This document shows, one piece after another, positions 16,632 to 25,133 of a stretch of 43,915 nucleotides of DNA. Source of the stretch: Saprospirales bacterium (GTDB lineage Bacteria; Bacteroidota; Bacteroidia; Chitinophagales; UBA8649); the NCBI GenBank assembly GCA_002708985.1, contig PAPS01000003.1, forward strand, positions 33,473 to 77,387. The letters are read 5' to 3'. Both the position numbers and the translations under genes were made by a program. Each line of letters begins with the position of its first letter. Positions within the stretch are counted from its first letter, which is position 1. The notes beneath the pieces were generated by a model. That model saw nothing but the letters and a program-made list of their open reading frames with translations. It searched no databases and was not told where the DNA came from.

Positions 16632-18311
16632 ATGAAGCGAACCATTAGAAATACTTTAACACTTGTGTGGTTCAATCTTGTTGCAACACCCATCTTCGCT
16701 GCTGATGATAGCGTGTCCAATGTTATCGTTTTTTCTTCCCTTGCTTTTGTCATTGTTCTACTGGTTTTTCTAGCGCTTATAATGGGTGACCAGTCTATTC
16801 GCATAAGTCGCTCGACGCTTGCTAAGGATGAACAAGATCTTCCCCCATCATTTATTCCTTCTAAAAAAGAGATTTTTGGAATCAATGATGATCCAATTGC
16901 AGGTGATGCTAAAGTTCATACCTTAGCCCGAGGGCACGAGATAAAACTTGATGGGCGTGCTGATGTCACGTTGCAACATCCAGAAATCAACTTGGTGAGT
17001 GTTCGCCCGACGGATTATATAGGTATGCAGCCTATCCCAAAAATGTTGGTTGCAGAAGGTGATTCAGTCAAAATCGGTCAAAAACTTTTCCATGATCGTA
17101 AGCGAGATAGCTTCTTTTTTACCTCGCCAGTTGCTGGAAAGGTAAAAGAAATTCGCCGAGGAGCAAAGAGAGCAATTACCGATGTAATTATAGAGGTCTC
17201 TAAGAGAAACTCTTATGTTGACTTTGGTAGTGGTGATCCCAAATCAATGGATCGCGAAGGTGTGGTTGAAAAGCTTATTGAAAGCGGTCTATGGGTAAAC
17301 TTTATCGAGCGACCATTTGGTATTGTGCCTGATCGCAGTACTCAACCTGACTCTATTTACATTTCAACGTTTGATACGGCGCCTCTAGCACCGGATTATA
17401 ATCAGATTATTGCGTGGCAAGGGAAGGATGGAGAGACCCACTTCCAAAAGGGACTCGATGCTTTAAATGTCCTTTCCCCCGAGCAAGTCCATTTAGGTCT
17501 TAATGCTAGTGAGCAACCGCATGCTGCGTTCACAGAGGCTGATAATGCTACAAAGCATTGGTTCAGGGGAATTCATCCAGCAGGGAATCCTGGTGTTCAA
17601 TTGCATCATGTTCGCCCTATTGGACCAAATGACAAGGTGTGGACTCTCCGTCCAGACGACGTAATCATGATTGGTCGCTTGTTTGAAACAGGTAAGTTGC
17701 AAGCGAAACGTATTGTTGCGCTAACAGGCGATTGCTTATCCGATAAAGCCTACATTGAGGTTCCTTCAGGATCTGCAATCGGTGATATTGTAAAGGAGCG
17801 ATTTGATACCTTTATGAAAACTGATGATCGCGATGCTGAAGAAAAGGCAGAGACAAGTTATCGTATGGTAAGTGGTAATGTTTTATCTGGCTTACAAATT
17901 GAAGGTGAGGGATTCCTTCGCAATTCTGATGCCCATGTTACTGTTCTTGAAGAGGGAGATAAGCATGAGATGTTTGGATGGCTTCTGCCTTCCTATCCAA
18001 GGCCATCGATTAATCCAACTATTCCTTGGTCCTTATTTTCCTTTATGACCTTTAAGGCAAATACCAACACACATGGAGAGAAAAGAGCCTTTGTTGTTTC
18101 AGGGCAATATGAGTCCGTAACACCGATGGACTTATATCCCCAACATTTGTTAAAGTCAATACTGGCAGAGGATTTTGAAAATATTGAAGGCCTTGGTATA
18201 TATGAAGTATTAGAGGAGGATTTGGCTTTATGTGAATTCGTTTGTACATCCAAGCAACCAGTTCAAGAGACCCTTCGCAAGGGACTGAATTTTATTATGT
18301 CCCAACGCTAA
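16632..18311 (+). CDS. nqrA: Na+-translocating NADH:quinone reductase subunit A, with N-terminal membrane-anchor extension
   Basis: The product is 559 residues, against about 446-450 for typical NqrA. The NqrA body starts near residue 95 and shows PTDYIGMQPIPKMLVAEGD, a GQKLFHDRK segment, the SPVAGKVKEIRRGAKRAI biotinyl-like hairpin and IHPAGNPGVQLHHVRP. The extra front part reads as a signal peptide (1-23, ending TPIFA|ADD) and a second hydrophobic helix (about 30-51), then a charged linker. That topology would leave the NqrA body on the cytoplasmic side, where it belongs. NqrA is part of the pump that oxidises NADH, reduces quinone and exports sodium. An ATG at 16605 is also in frame. It heads nqrABCDEF, with 9 bases to nqrB. 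Confidence 0.93.
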   Translation: MKRTIRNTLTLVWFNLVATPIFAADDSVSNVIVFSSLAFVIVLLVFLALIMGDQSIRISRSTLAKDEQDLPPSFIPSKKEIFGINDDPIAGDAKVHTLARGHEIKLDGRADVTLQHPEINLVSVRPTDYIGMQPIPKMLVAEGDSVKIGQKLFHDRKRDSFFFTSPVAGKVKEIRRGAKRAITDVIIEVSKRNSYVDFGSGDPKSMDREGVVEKLIESGLWVNFIERPFGIVPDRSTQPDSIYISTFDTAPLAPDYNQIIAWQGKDGETHFQKGLDALNVLSPEQVHLGLNASEQPHAAFTEADNATKHWFRGIHPAGNPGVQLHHVRPIGPNDKVWTLRPDDVIMIGRLFETGKLQAKRIVALTGDCLSDKAYIEVPSGSAIGDIVKERFDTFMKTDDRDAEEKAETSYRMVSGNVLSGLQIEGEGFLRNSDAHVTVLEEGDKHEMFGWLLPSYPRPSINPTIPWSLFSFMTFKANTNTHGEKRAFVVSGQYESVTPMDLYPQHLLKSILAEDFENIEGLGIYEVLEEDLALCEFVCTSKQPVQETLRKGLNFIMSQR

Positions 18312-18320
18312 CAAGAAATT

Positions 18321-19676
18321 ATGAAACTGATTAGAAACTTTCTTGATCGTATTGAACCCGATAAAAAGTCAAGCCCCTTTCTTCATACTTTATGGGATGG
18401 GTTTGATACGTTTTTGTATGCTCCAGCCTCGGTAACTAAAAATGGAGTTCACATTCGTGATGGAATGGACCTAAAGCGCACTATGATTCACGTGGTGTTA
18501 GCAATGCAACTTGCTTTTATTGCTGGAGTTGTAAATATTGGTCATCAGCACTACACGGCTTTCGGAATGTATGGTGGCGCATTTCAAGGACTTGGATGGA
18601 AATTTGCTTACGGTTTACTGCAAGTGCTACCTCTAATTGTTGTGGCTCACGTTGTAGGATTGGGTATAGAATTCTTTTTTGCTGCGAAAAAGGGACATTC
18701 CATCGAAGAAGGATTTTTGGTTAGTGCTTTTTTGATTCCAATGATTATGCCGCCAGATGTTCCGTTGTGGATGGTTGCCATCGCAACTGCATTTGCTGTA
18801 ATTGTCGCCAAAGAAGCCTTCGGTGGAACTGGAATGAATATTTTAAATATTGCATTAACGGCAAGGGTTTTTGTCTTCTTTGCGTATCCCTCGGAAATTT
18901 CCGGTGAAATTTGTTGGATATCTTATGACTATAATATCTTCCACAGCTTATTAGGTATAAAGGCCCATACGGTTGATTATTTGGCAGGTATTCCCAATGG
19001 TGGAATAAGCTTTGAATCTATGTTTGACGATGCGGGTCAGTTTATCGCGAATTCATCAGTATTGATTGATGGGTGGTCAGGTGCAACTCCATTAGGCTTA
19101 GCGGCAAATGGAGGTTGGTCAGCAGTGCAAGAGGCAAGCTACACTATTATAGATCCCGTAACGAACAAAGCGGAAGTATTTCAGCAATACTCTACTACTA
19201 ATTTAGTAATGGGTGTAATGCCAGGATCAATAGGGGAAATGAACAAGCTTGCGGTCATTGGTGGTGCACTTATTTTGGCCGTTTCTGGTATTGGTAGTTG
19301 GCGAATCATGCTTTCAATGGTTTTAGGAGCAGTCGCCGTTGCTATTCTTATGAATATCCTAGGTGAGACGATCTACCCAAATCAAGACCATTTTATCAAG
19401 GTACCTTGGTATTATCAGTTATTTATGGGAAGTTTCCTTTTTGCCATGGCTTTTATGGCAACTGATCCTGTTACCGCAAGTGGTACAGATTTAGGAAAGT
19501 TATTTTATGGATTAGGTATAGGAGCTGTTGGTATGGTCGTCCGTGTACTTAATCCAGCCTACCCGGAGGGATGGATGTTGGCGATTCTGTTTATGAATGT
19601 TTTTGCGCCACTCATCGATTACTTCGTTTTACAATCAAATATCAAAAGAAGAGAAGCTCGTGTCCAAATTCAATAA
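18321..19676 (+). CDS. nqrB: Na+-translocating NADH:quinone reductase subunit B
   Basis: The 451-residue polytopic membrane protein has the NqrB pattern, including the FGGTGMNILNIALTARVFVFFAYP stretch and a large periplasmic loop region. The FMN attachment motif D-G-W-S-G-A-T is at 250-256, with Thr256 the expected covalent site. A second landmark is the FAMAFMATDPVTA segment near the C-terminus. Family knowledge: NqrB also binds riboflavin and forms much of the sodium path in the inner membrane. Its 3' end overlaps the nqrC start by 17 bases. Confidence 0.97.
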   Translation: MKLIRNFLDRIEPDKKSSPFLHTLWDGFDTFLYAPASVTKNGVHIRDGMDLKRTMIHVVLAMQLAFIAGVVNIGHQHYTAFGMYGGAFQGLGWKFAYGLLQVLPLIVVAHVVGLGIEFFFAAKKGHSIEEGFLVSAFLIPMIMPPDVPLWMVAIATAFAVIVAKEAFGGTGMNILNIALTARVFVFFAYPSEISGEICWISYDYNIFHSLLGIKAHTVDYLAGIPNGGISFESMFDDAGQFIANSSVLIDGWSGATPLGLAANGGWSAVQEASYTIIDPVTNKAEVFQQYSTTNLVMGVMPGSIGEMNKLAVIGGALILAVSGIGSWRIMLSMVLGAVAVAILMNILGETIYPNQDHFIKVPWYYQLFMGSFLFAMAFMATDPVTASGTDLGKLFYGLGIGAVGMVVRVLNPAYPEGWMLAILFMNVFAPLIDYFVLQSNIKRREARVQIQ

Positions 19677-20388
19677 AGATTCCAATGTATATACCATAGG
19701 CTTTTTGGCTATTTTGGCCTTGGTAGTTGCCCTTACACTAGGGGTGCTCAGTCAATCACTCAAGCCTCTATCTGATGCTAATATCAAACTAGATACTCGC
19801 AAGAAGATTCTTATGTCCTGTGTTAGTGACCCAAACTCAGTGGCGACCAAAGATGAAACATGGATTAATGATACTTATGAAAATGCTATTTCAGGCATTC
19901 TTATTGATATTAATGGAGATACTGTGGCAGATGTGGTTCCTGAGGGATCTTACGACTTTCGCAATGAGGTTAAAAATAAGGGAGATGCTCGTCAGATTCC
20001 AATCTATTCATACACCGACGAGAAGGATTCAACTTATTATATCGTTCAAATGATTGGTATGGGACTATGGGATGAAATCAATGGTTATCTGTGCATCGGT
20101 TCCGATTGGAATACGATTAAGGGAGTAGCCTTTGACCATAAGGGAGAAACTCCCGGTCTCGGAGCTGAATTAGTTAAGCCTTGGTTCACTAGTCAATTTA
20201 TCAATAAGAAACTTTTTGACCAAGAAGGAAATTATGCCTTCAAAGTATACAAAGCAGGAAAATACACATCAGGTGAAAATGGGGTAGACGGCATGTCAGG
20301 TGCTACCTTAACCACTGAGGGCGTCGATATGATGGTTCGTGCAACTGTTGATATGTATTCATCAAAATTTAACCCTGTAAACCTTTAG
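19660..20388 (+). CDS. nqrC: Na+-translocating NADH:quinone reductase subunit C
   Basis: The 242-residue product has one N-terminal membrane helix (about 11-32) and a periplasmic FMN-binding domain with the conserved ETPGLGAE segment (163-170) and D-G-M-S-G-A-T at 210-216, Thr216 being the FMN attachment site. The flavin is placed by ApbE, encoded downstream. The GTG at 19660 gives the normal N-terminus; the open frame extends upstream to 19597 inside nqrB but the added residues are not family-like. It overlaps the end of nqrB by 17 bases and is followed by nqrD after 2 bases. Confidence 0.95.
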   Translation: MSKFNKDSNVYTIGFLAILALVVALTLGVLSQSLKPLSDANIKLDTRKKILMSCVSDPNSVATKDETWINDTYENAISGILIDINGDTVADVVPEGSYDFRNEVKNKGDARQIPIYSYTDEKDSTYYIVQMIGMGLWDEINGYLCIGSDWNTIKGVAFDHKGETPGLGAELVKPWFTSQFINKKLFDQEGNYAFKVYKAGKYTSGENGVDGMSGATLTTEGVDMMVRATVDMYSSKFNPVNL

Positions 20389-20390
20389 TT

Positions 20391-21044
20391 ATGGCAGAAG
20401 TAGCATCAAAAAAGCCCTTATTAAGCAAGCAGGATCGCAAATTAGTATCTGACCCATTAAATGATAATAATCCGATTACAGTCCAAGTTCTTGGGGTATG
20501 TTCGGCACTTGCCGTGACTTCCAATCTTGCAAATTCCATTGTAATGTCGGTAGCGGTGATTTTAGTAACAGCGGCTGCCAATGTCACTATATCCTCTATT
20601 CGAAATCTCATTCCTACCCGAGTTCGCATGATTGTTCAGCTAGTAGTTATAGCTGCATTAGTTATAGCAGTGCGAGAAGCGCTCCAGGCTTTTGCCTTTC
20701 CGGTGTATAAAGAACTAGCGGTATATGTTGGCTTGATTATTACAAATTGTATTGTCATGGGACGTTTAGAGGCCTTCGCGATGGCTAATCGCCCATTTCC
20801 CGCTTTGCTAGATGGTATAGGCAATGGTTTAGGGTACGGAGTTATCCTTATTGCTGTAGGCTTCTTTAGGGAGCTTTTTGGTGCGGGGAAGCTTTTGGGC
20901 TACAAGGTTATACCTAATGTGATATACGACTTTGGTTACACGGATAATGGAATCATGATTTTACCGATTGCATCAATCTTTCTCATTGGTATTTTTATTT
21001 GGGTTCAGAGAAGTTTCTACCAAGATCTAATTGATATTTCATAA
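20391..21044 (+). CDS. nqrD: Na+-translocating NADH:quinone reductase subunit D
   Basis: The 217-residue integral membrane protein matches NqrD/RnfE: DPLNDNNPITVQVLGVCSALAVT near the start, IRNLIPTRVRMIVQL, and ITNCIVMGRLEAFA. Cys37 and Cys120 correspond to the conserved membrane cysteines that, with two from NqrE, hold an Fe-S centre in the middle of the bilayer. It lies between nqrC (2 bases) and nqrE (9 bases). Confidence 0.97.
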   Translation: MAEVASKKPLLSKQDRKLVSDPLNDNNPITVQVLGVCSALAVTSNLANSIVMSVAVILVTAAANVTISSIRNLIPTRVRMIVQLVVIAALVIAVREALQAFAFPVYKELAVYVGLIITNCIVMGRLEAFAMANRPFPALLDGIGNGLGYGVILIAVGFFRELFGAGKLLGYKVIPNVIYDFGYTDNGIMILPIASIFLIGIFIWVQRSFYQDLIDIS

Positions 21045-21053
21045 AATGTACGC

Positions 21054-21629
21054 ATGGACTTGATTAATATTTTTATAAAAGCGGCCTTTGTTGAAAATAT
21101 GGTACTCATATACTTTCTGGGTATGTGTTCTTTCTTAGCAGTCTCGAAAACGGTAAAAACTGCTTTAGGACTCGGTGCGGCAGTAGTTTTCGTATTGGCA
21201 ATTACCGCCCCGATAAACTGGTTAATAAGAGAGTACATTTTAGTGCCTAATGATCTGATGTTTTTGGACTTAATTGTTTACATAGCAGTTATTGCTTCTA
21301 TGGTGCAAGTTGTGGAGATGGTAGTCGAAAAATTTTCTCCCTCCCTTTATATGGCACTAGGAATCTTTCTGCCGCTTATTACGGTTAATTGCTCTATTCT
21401 TGGTGGAACCTTATTTATGATTACAAAAGAATATAGTCTTGTAGAGAGCACCGTATTTGGAATTGGTTCGGGATTTGGCTTTTTTCTAGCTATTATCGCT
21501 TTAGCCGCTATCCGAGAAAAGATTAAGTATTCGGCGGTTCCTCCTGCACTTCGTGGACTTGGAATGGCCTTTATTATTACAGGACTTATGGGCTTAGCCT
21601 TTATGAGTTTAATGGGATTAAAACTCTAA
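21054..21629 (+). CDS. nqrE: Na+-translocating NADH:quinone reductase subunit E
   Basis: The 191-residue membrane protein matches NqrE/Rnf[28 protein letters not shown] reduced here to FVENMVL and [10 protein letters not shown], then [12 protein letters not shown]. Cys25 and Cys113 are the conserved partners of the NqrD cysteines for the intramembrane Fe-S site. An ATG nine bases earlier runs into a stop, so 21054 is the start. The next gene, nqrF, begins 18 bases downstream. Confidence 0.97.
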   Translation: MDLINIFIKAAFVENMVLIYFLGMCSFLAVSKTVKTALGLGAAVVFVLAITAPINWLIREYILVPNDLMFLDLIVYIAVIASMVQVVEMVVEKFSPSLYMALGIFLPLITVNCSILGGTLFMITKEYSLVESTVFGIGSGFGFFLAIIALAAIREKIKYSAVPPALRGLGMAFIITGLMGLAFMSLMGLKL

Positions 21630-21647
21630 AATCTAACTATTACCTTT

Positions 21648-22967
21648 ATGTTGGCAATGAATTTTGGAAATCTAATTACGGCAGTCGTTTTATTTGCGGC
21701 TATACTATTTGTTTTAGCGGGAATTCTACTCTATTTAAAGTCAGTTCTAATTCCTGCAGGTAATGTTAAAATCATTGTAAATGGAGATACAGAGAACCCA
21801 ATTGAGGTTGCTCCTGGTGCGTCACTGTTAACTGCACTTTCTACGAAAAATATTTTTCTTCCTTCTGCATGTGGAGGGGGAGGAACTTGTGCTATGTGCA
21901 CATGCCAAGTTACAGAAGGAGGTGGAGATATCTTACCTACCGAGCTAAACCACATTAGCAGAAAAGATGCGAAAGATAATTGGCGTTTGAGTTGTCAGGT
22001 TAAAGTTAAAAACGACATGGATGTGCATGTTCCTGAAGAAATCTTCGGTATTAAGAAGTGGGAATGTGAAGTAGTGTCAAACTATAATGTATCGTCTTTT
22101 ATAAAGGAGTTTGTGGTGAAACTTCCAGAAGGGGAGAGTCTAGACTTTGAAGCGGGTGGCTACATCCAAATCGATGTACCTGAAACGGTTGTAGAATACA
22201 AGAATATTGATATTGCTGCTCATCCAGATCACCATGGTGACGATCCGATGAAGTTTCAAGAGGAGTGGGATAAGTTTGAGCTATGGCAGTTTAAAATGGT
22301 CAATGATGAGCCTATTTTCCGTGCTTATTCAATGGCTAATCACCCAGCTGAGGGCAATATCGTAATGCTAACCATTCGTGTTGCAACACCACCTTGGGAT
22401 CGTAAGGCCAATAAATATATGGACGTTAATCCAGGAATTTGTTCGAGTTATGTTTTTGGATGTAAGCCTGGGGATAAGGTTACCGTCTCTGGACCGTATG
22501 GAGAATTCTTTATTAAGGAAACTGAGCGTGAAATGTTATACATAGGTGGAGGAGCGGGTATGGCACCAATGCGTTCTCATCTGTTCCACTTGTTCCATAC
22601 TTTAAAAACAGGCCGTAAAGTAAATTACTGGTATGGAGGCCGTTCAAAAAGAGAATTATTCTACATTGATGACTTTAGAGAAATCGAGAAAAATTTTCCA
22701 AACTTTAAGTTTCATATAGCTCTTAGCGAGCCTTTAGAAGAGGATAATTGGGTTACCAAAGATGGTGTCAATGATACAAATGGTGATGGATTCATAGGTT
22801 TTGTTCACAATTGTGTAATAGATCAGTACTTAAGTAAGCATGAAGAGCCAGAGGAAATCGAAGTCTATTTCTGTGGACCACCGCTTATGAATCAGGCTGT
22901 AATCAAAATGTGTGATGATTGGGGAATACCAGAGGATCAAGTATCCTTTGACGACTTCGGAGGATAG
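21648..22967 (+). CDS. nqrF: Na+-translocating NADH:quinone reductase subunit F
   Basis: The 439-residue product is the NADH-oxidising entry subunit. It has one N-terminal membrane helix (about 8-32) and a 2Fe-2S ferredoxin domain with ligands Cys75, Cys81, Cys84 and Cys116 (CGGGGTCAMC then LSC). A ferredoxin-reductase-type FAD domain (FRAYSMANHPAEG) and an NADH-binding domain (YIGGGAGMAPMRSHL, VYFCGPPLMN) follow, ending in FDDFGG. Electrons pass from NADH through FAD and the 2Fe-2S centre to the membrane subunits. An ATG at 21657 is an equally good start. It is 9 bases from apbE. Confidence 0.97.
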   Translation: MLAMNFGNLITAVVLFAAILFVLAGILLYLKSVLIPAGNVKIIVNGDTENPIEVAPGASLLTALSTKNIFLPSACGGGGTCAMCTCQVTEGGGDILPTELNHISRKDAKDNWRLSCQVKVKNDMDVHVPEEIFGIKKWECEVVSNYNVSSFIKEFVVKLPEGESLDFEAGGYIQIDVPETVVEYKNIDIAAHPDHHGDDPMKFQEEWDKFELWQFKMVNDEPIFRAYSMANHPAEGNIVMLTIRVATPPWDRKANKYMDVNPGICSSYVFGCKPGDKVTVSGPYGEFFIKETEREMLYIGGGAGMAPMRSHLFHLFHTLKTGRKVNYWYGGRSKRELFYIDDFREIEKNFPNFKFHIALSEPLEEDNWVTKDGVNDTNGDGFIGFVHNCVIDQYLSKHEEPEEIEVYFCGPPLMNQAVIKMCDDWGIPEDQVSFDDFGG

Positions 22968-22976
22968 ATAGTTCAA

Positions 22977-24017
22977 ATGAACCTATCACGTCTTGCAAAG
23001 ATAATATGTTTTTTAGGAGCTACGCTGCTTACACAGTGCACTACTCATGTTGAGGAGAATACAAGTGCAATATGGACTTATACTTTCCCTACAATGGGTA
23101 CAATGGGTCACATTAGTATAGTAGTTGATTCTAATATTGATGTAGATACTGTAGCTATAATTGATGCTATTCAGGCAGAACTTCAAGCCGTCAATCAATC
23201 GGTTAACACGTGGGATCCAAACTCCTATCTCAGCCGGTATAATACAGGCGACACGTCATTAAACCCTTTTAAGGATAAGGAATACGTGCTAATAGATAAT
23301 ATTCTTGCTAGCAAACGTTTCCACAAGTTGTCCTTTGGAGCATTTAATCCGGCAGTAATGGCCTTAGTGTCTTTTTACGAAGAACGCGATGTTCATAAAT
23401 TACTAAGTAAAGAAGAGCAGTTTATAGTGGATTCCATAGTACAGGTTATTGCGAATTTTCCGTCAATTTTTGAAAATCAAGGTGATGTTTTTCTTCCCTT
23501 AGATTTTTCGGCTATAGCTAAGGGCTATGGGGTTGATGCCATCGCCAAAGCGCTTAATAATCTAGGAATTGAAAACTATCTTATTGAAATAGGGGGTGAA
23601 GTGGTCGCCAAAGGATACAATGCAAGAAATACTCAGTGGGTGTTAGGGGTTGAAACGCCAAATACTTCTCTTGCTACCGATATCTACGCTAAGGTATCAC
23701 TCAGCAATTTTGCCATGGCTACTTCTGGGAATTACCATAATTATAGAGAAGGTGATGATGGCAGTAAATGGGTACATATCATAGACCCTAGGGATGGGAA
23801 AAATAAGCAGACTGATATTTTAAGTGCTACAATCGTAGCAAAGGATTGTATGTCTGCTGACGCCATGGCTACAGCGAGCATGGTTTTGGGCAAGCAACAG
23901 TCTCTTGAGATGGTTGAGCAAATTCCCAATACAGAGATCTTGCTTATTCTTTCTGCTCCCAACGGGCAATATCAAACGGTAATGTCTTCAGGCTTTAATG
24001 CTTTCTTAGCCTATTAG
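22977..24017 (+). CDS. apbE: FAD:protein FMN transferase ApbE (lipoprotein)
   Basis: The 346-residue product has a lipoprotein signal with lipobox LTQC (Cys21), so it should sit in the periplasm, membrane-anchored. ApbE landmarks are FGAFNPAVMALV, DFSAIAKGYGVDAIAKAL, EIGGEVVAKG, TSGNYHNY, HIIDPRDG and SADAMATASMVLG. The enzyme uses FAD to attach FMN to threonine in D-x-x-(S/T)-G-A-T motifs; both NqrB and NqrC in this operon carry that motif. It is 9 bases after nqrF, so it is presumably expressed with its substrates. Its TAG stop overlaps the stop of the convergent nqrM-like gene within TTAG. Confidence 0.96.
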   Translation: MNLSRLAKIICFLGATLLTQCTTHVEENTSAIWTYTFPTMGTMGHISIVVDSNIDVDTVAIIDAIQAELQAVNQSVNTWDPNSYLSRYNTGDTSLNPFKDKEYVLIDNILASKRFHKLSFGAFNPAVMALVSFYEERDVHKLLSKEEQFIVDSIVQVIANFPSIFENQGDVFLPLDFSAIAKGYGVDAIAKALNNLGIENYLIEIGGEVVAKGYNARNTQWVLGVETPNTSLATDIYAKVSLSNFAMATSGNYHNYREGDDGSKWVHIIDPRDGKNKQTDILSATIVAKDCMSADAMATASMVLGKQQSLEMVEQIPNTEILLILSAPNGQYQTVMSSGFNAFLAY

Positions 24018-24241
24018 ATTGAACCTTGGCTAATTTTAGGAAGCGCGCTTTCCTCTGGGTTGTCGCACTCCTCTGATGTCTTACCACAGAGTTTGCATTC
24101 TCCGAGCTCATTGCGCAACATAGGGTTGTTAGAAGCACATCCCCCTCGAAACTCTCCATTTTTCTGAAAAACAATCCGAATGGCCATTCCAAAAATTACG
24201 ACAGATAAGACTACGAAGCTCCCTATAATTGTTTGTAACAT
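24014..24241 (-). CDS. nqrM: NqrM-like Na+-NQR maturation protein (DUF539)
   Basis: The 75-residue product has one N-terminal membrane helix (about 5-24) followed by a cysteine-rich tail: Cys35 in FRGGCAS, then C-K-L-C at 49-52 and Cys59. This matches the DUF539/NqrM family, which is required for assembling the Fe-S centre held by NqrD and NqrE. In many bacteria the gene follows apbE in the same direction; here it is convergent with apbE and the coding regions overlap by 4 bases. The assignment rests on size, topology, cysteine pattern and position. It is not a shadow ORF: its composition and helix fit the family and it extends beyond apbE. Confidence 0.8.
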   Translation of the reverse strand: MLQTIIGSFVVLSVVIFGMAIRIVFQKNGEFRGGCASNNPMLRNELGECKLCGKTSEECDNPEESALPKISQGSI

Positions 24242-24302
24242 ACCACAAAGTTAAGGTCTTTCGCCATATATCTTTCCTAGTATTGAGTAAAATACACTAA
24301 GA

Positions 24303-25118
24303 ATGCAAAACAAGGCTAAAGCATTTATCCGTCTACTTGAAATAATGGATGATTTAAGGGCTCAATGTCCATGGGACATGAAGCAGACAAAAGAAAGCCT
24401 AAGGTTGCTTACCATTGAAGAGACCTATGAATTAAGCGATGCGATTCTGAAGAATGATTTACAGGCTGTTAAGGAAGAATTAGGAGATCTTATGCTCCAT
24501 TTGGTTTTTTATAGCAAGTTAGGTGAGGAGGAGAAAGTATTTGACGTAGCAGACGTACTCCATGCTGTGTGTGATAAACTGATTCGCAGGCATCCTCATA
24601 TCTATGGAGATGTTACCGTAGACGGCGAAGAGGATGTAAAGACTAATTGGGAAGAGATTAAACGTAAAGAAAAGCTCGCAAATGAAAAAGGCTTGAGCAA
24701 TGAGATCAAATCAGTCTTAGCTGGAGTCCCTGATGCCATGCCATCTTTGATAAAAGCATATCGCTTACAGGAAAAGACAGCTCAATTTGGATTTGAATGG
24801 GATAATATTGCTGATGTGAAGGCGAAGGTGGAAGAAGAACTATCCGAGCTTGACGAGGCGATTCGATTAGGGGTACAAAAAGATATTGAGGGTGAGTATG
24901 GCGACGTTCTTTTTGCCTTGGTAAACTATAGCAGGTACTTGAAGCTGGACCCTGAGGCGGCTCTAGAACGAAGCAACCGAAAGTTTAAGCATCGCTTTCA
25001 ATACATAGAGGAACAAGCCAAATTGCAAGGCAAAGATCTAAAGGATATGACGCTGGCAGAAATGGATACTCTTTGGAATGAGGCAAAAAAAAAGGCGGCC
25101 AAATATGACCGCCCTTAA
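24303..25118 (+). CDS. mazG: Nucleoside triphosphate pyrophosphohydrolase MazG
   Basis: The 271-residue product has the tandem MazG fold. The first half contains LRAQCPWDMKQTKESLRLLTIEET and ELGDLMLHLVFYSKLGEEE; the second has KVEEELSELDEAI and EYGDVLFALVNYSRYLKLDPEAAL. The E-x-x-E...E-x-x-D metal-binding pattern is present in both. Family role: hydrolysis of NTPs/dNTPs to monophosphates and pyrophosphate, limiting aberrant nucleotides or ppGpp signalling. Its last codons overlap a hairpin that serves as a terminator for the convergent fasciclin gene. Confidence 0.96.
   Translation: MQNKAKAFIRLLEIMDDLRAQCPWDMKQTKESLRLLTIEETYELSDAILKNDLQAVKEELGDLMLHLVFYSKLGEEEKVFDVADVLHAVCDKLIRRHPHIYGDVTVDGEEDVKTNWEEIKRKEKLANEKGLSNEIKSVLAGVPDAMPSLIKAYRLQEKTAQFGFEWDNIADVKAKVEEELSELDEAIRLGVQKDIEGEYGDVLFALVNYSRYLKLDPEAALERSNRKFKHRFQYIEEQAKLQGKDLKDMTLAEMDTLWNEAKKKAAKYDRP
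25085..25116 (-). terminator. Terminator for the fasciclin gene, embedded in the 3' end of mazG
   Basis: On the minus strand a GGCGG/CCGCC stem (25094-25098 with 25109-25113) is followed by nine T (25093 down to 25085). The hairpin lies within the last codons of mazG on the plus strand, so one sequence serves as coding DNA on one strand and terminator on the other. Confidence 0.7.
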
Positions 25119-25133
25119 TAAAAAAAGTATCAT

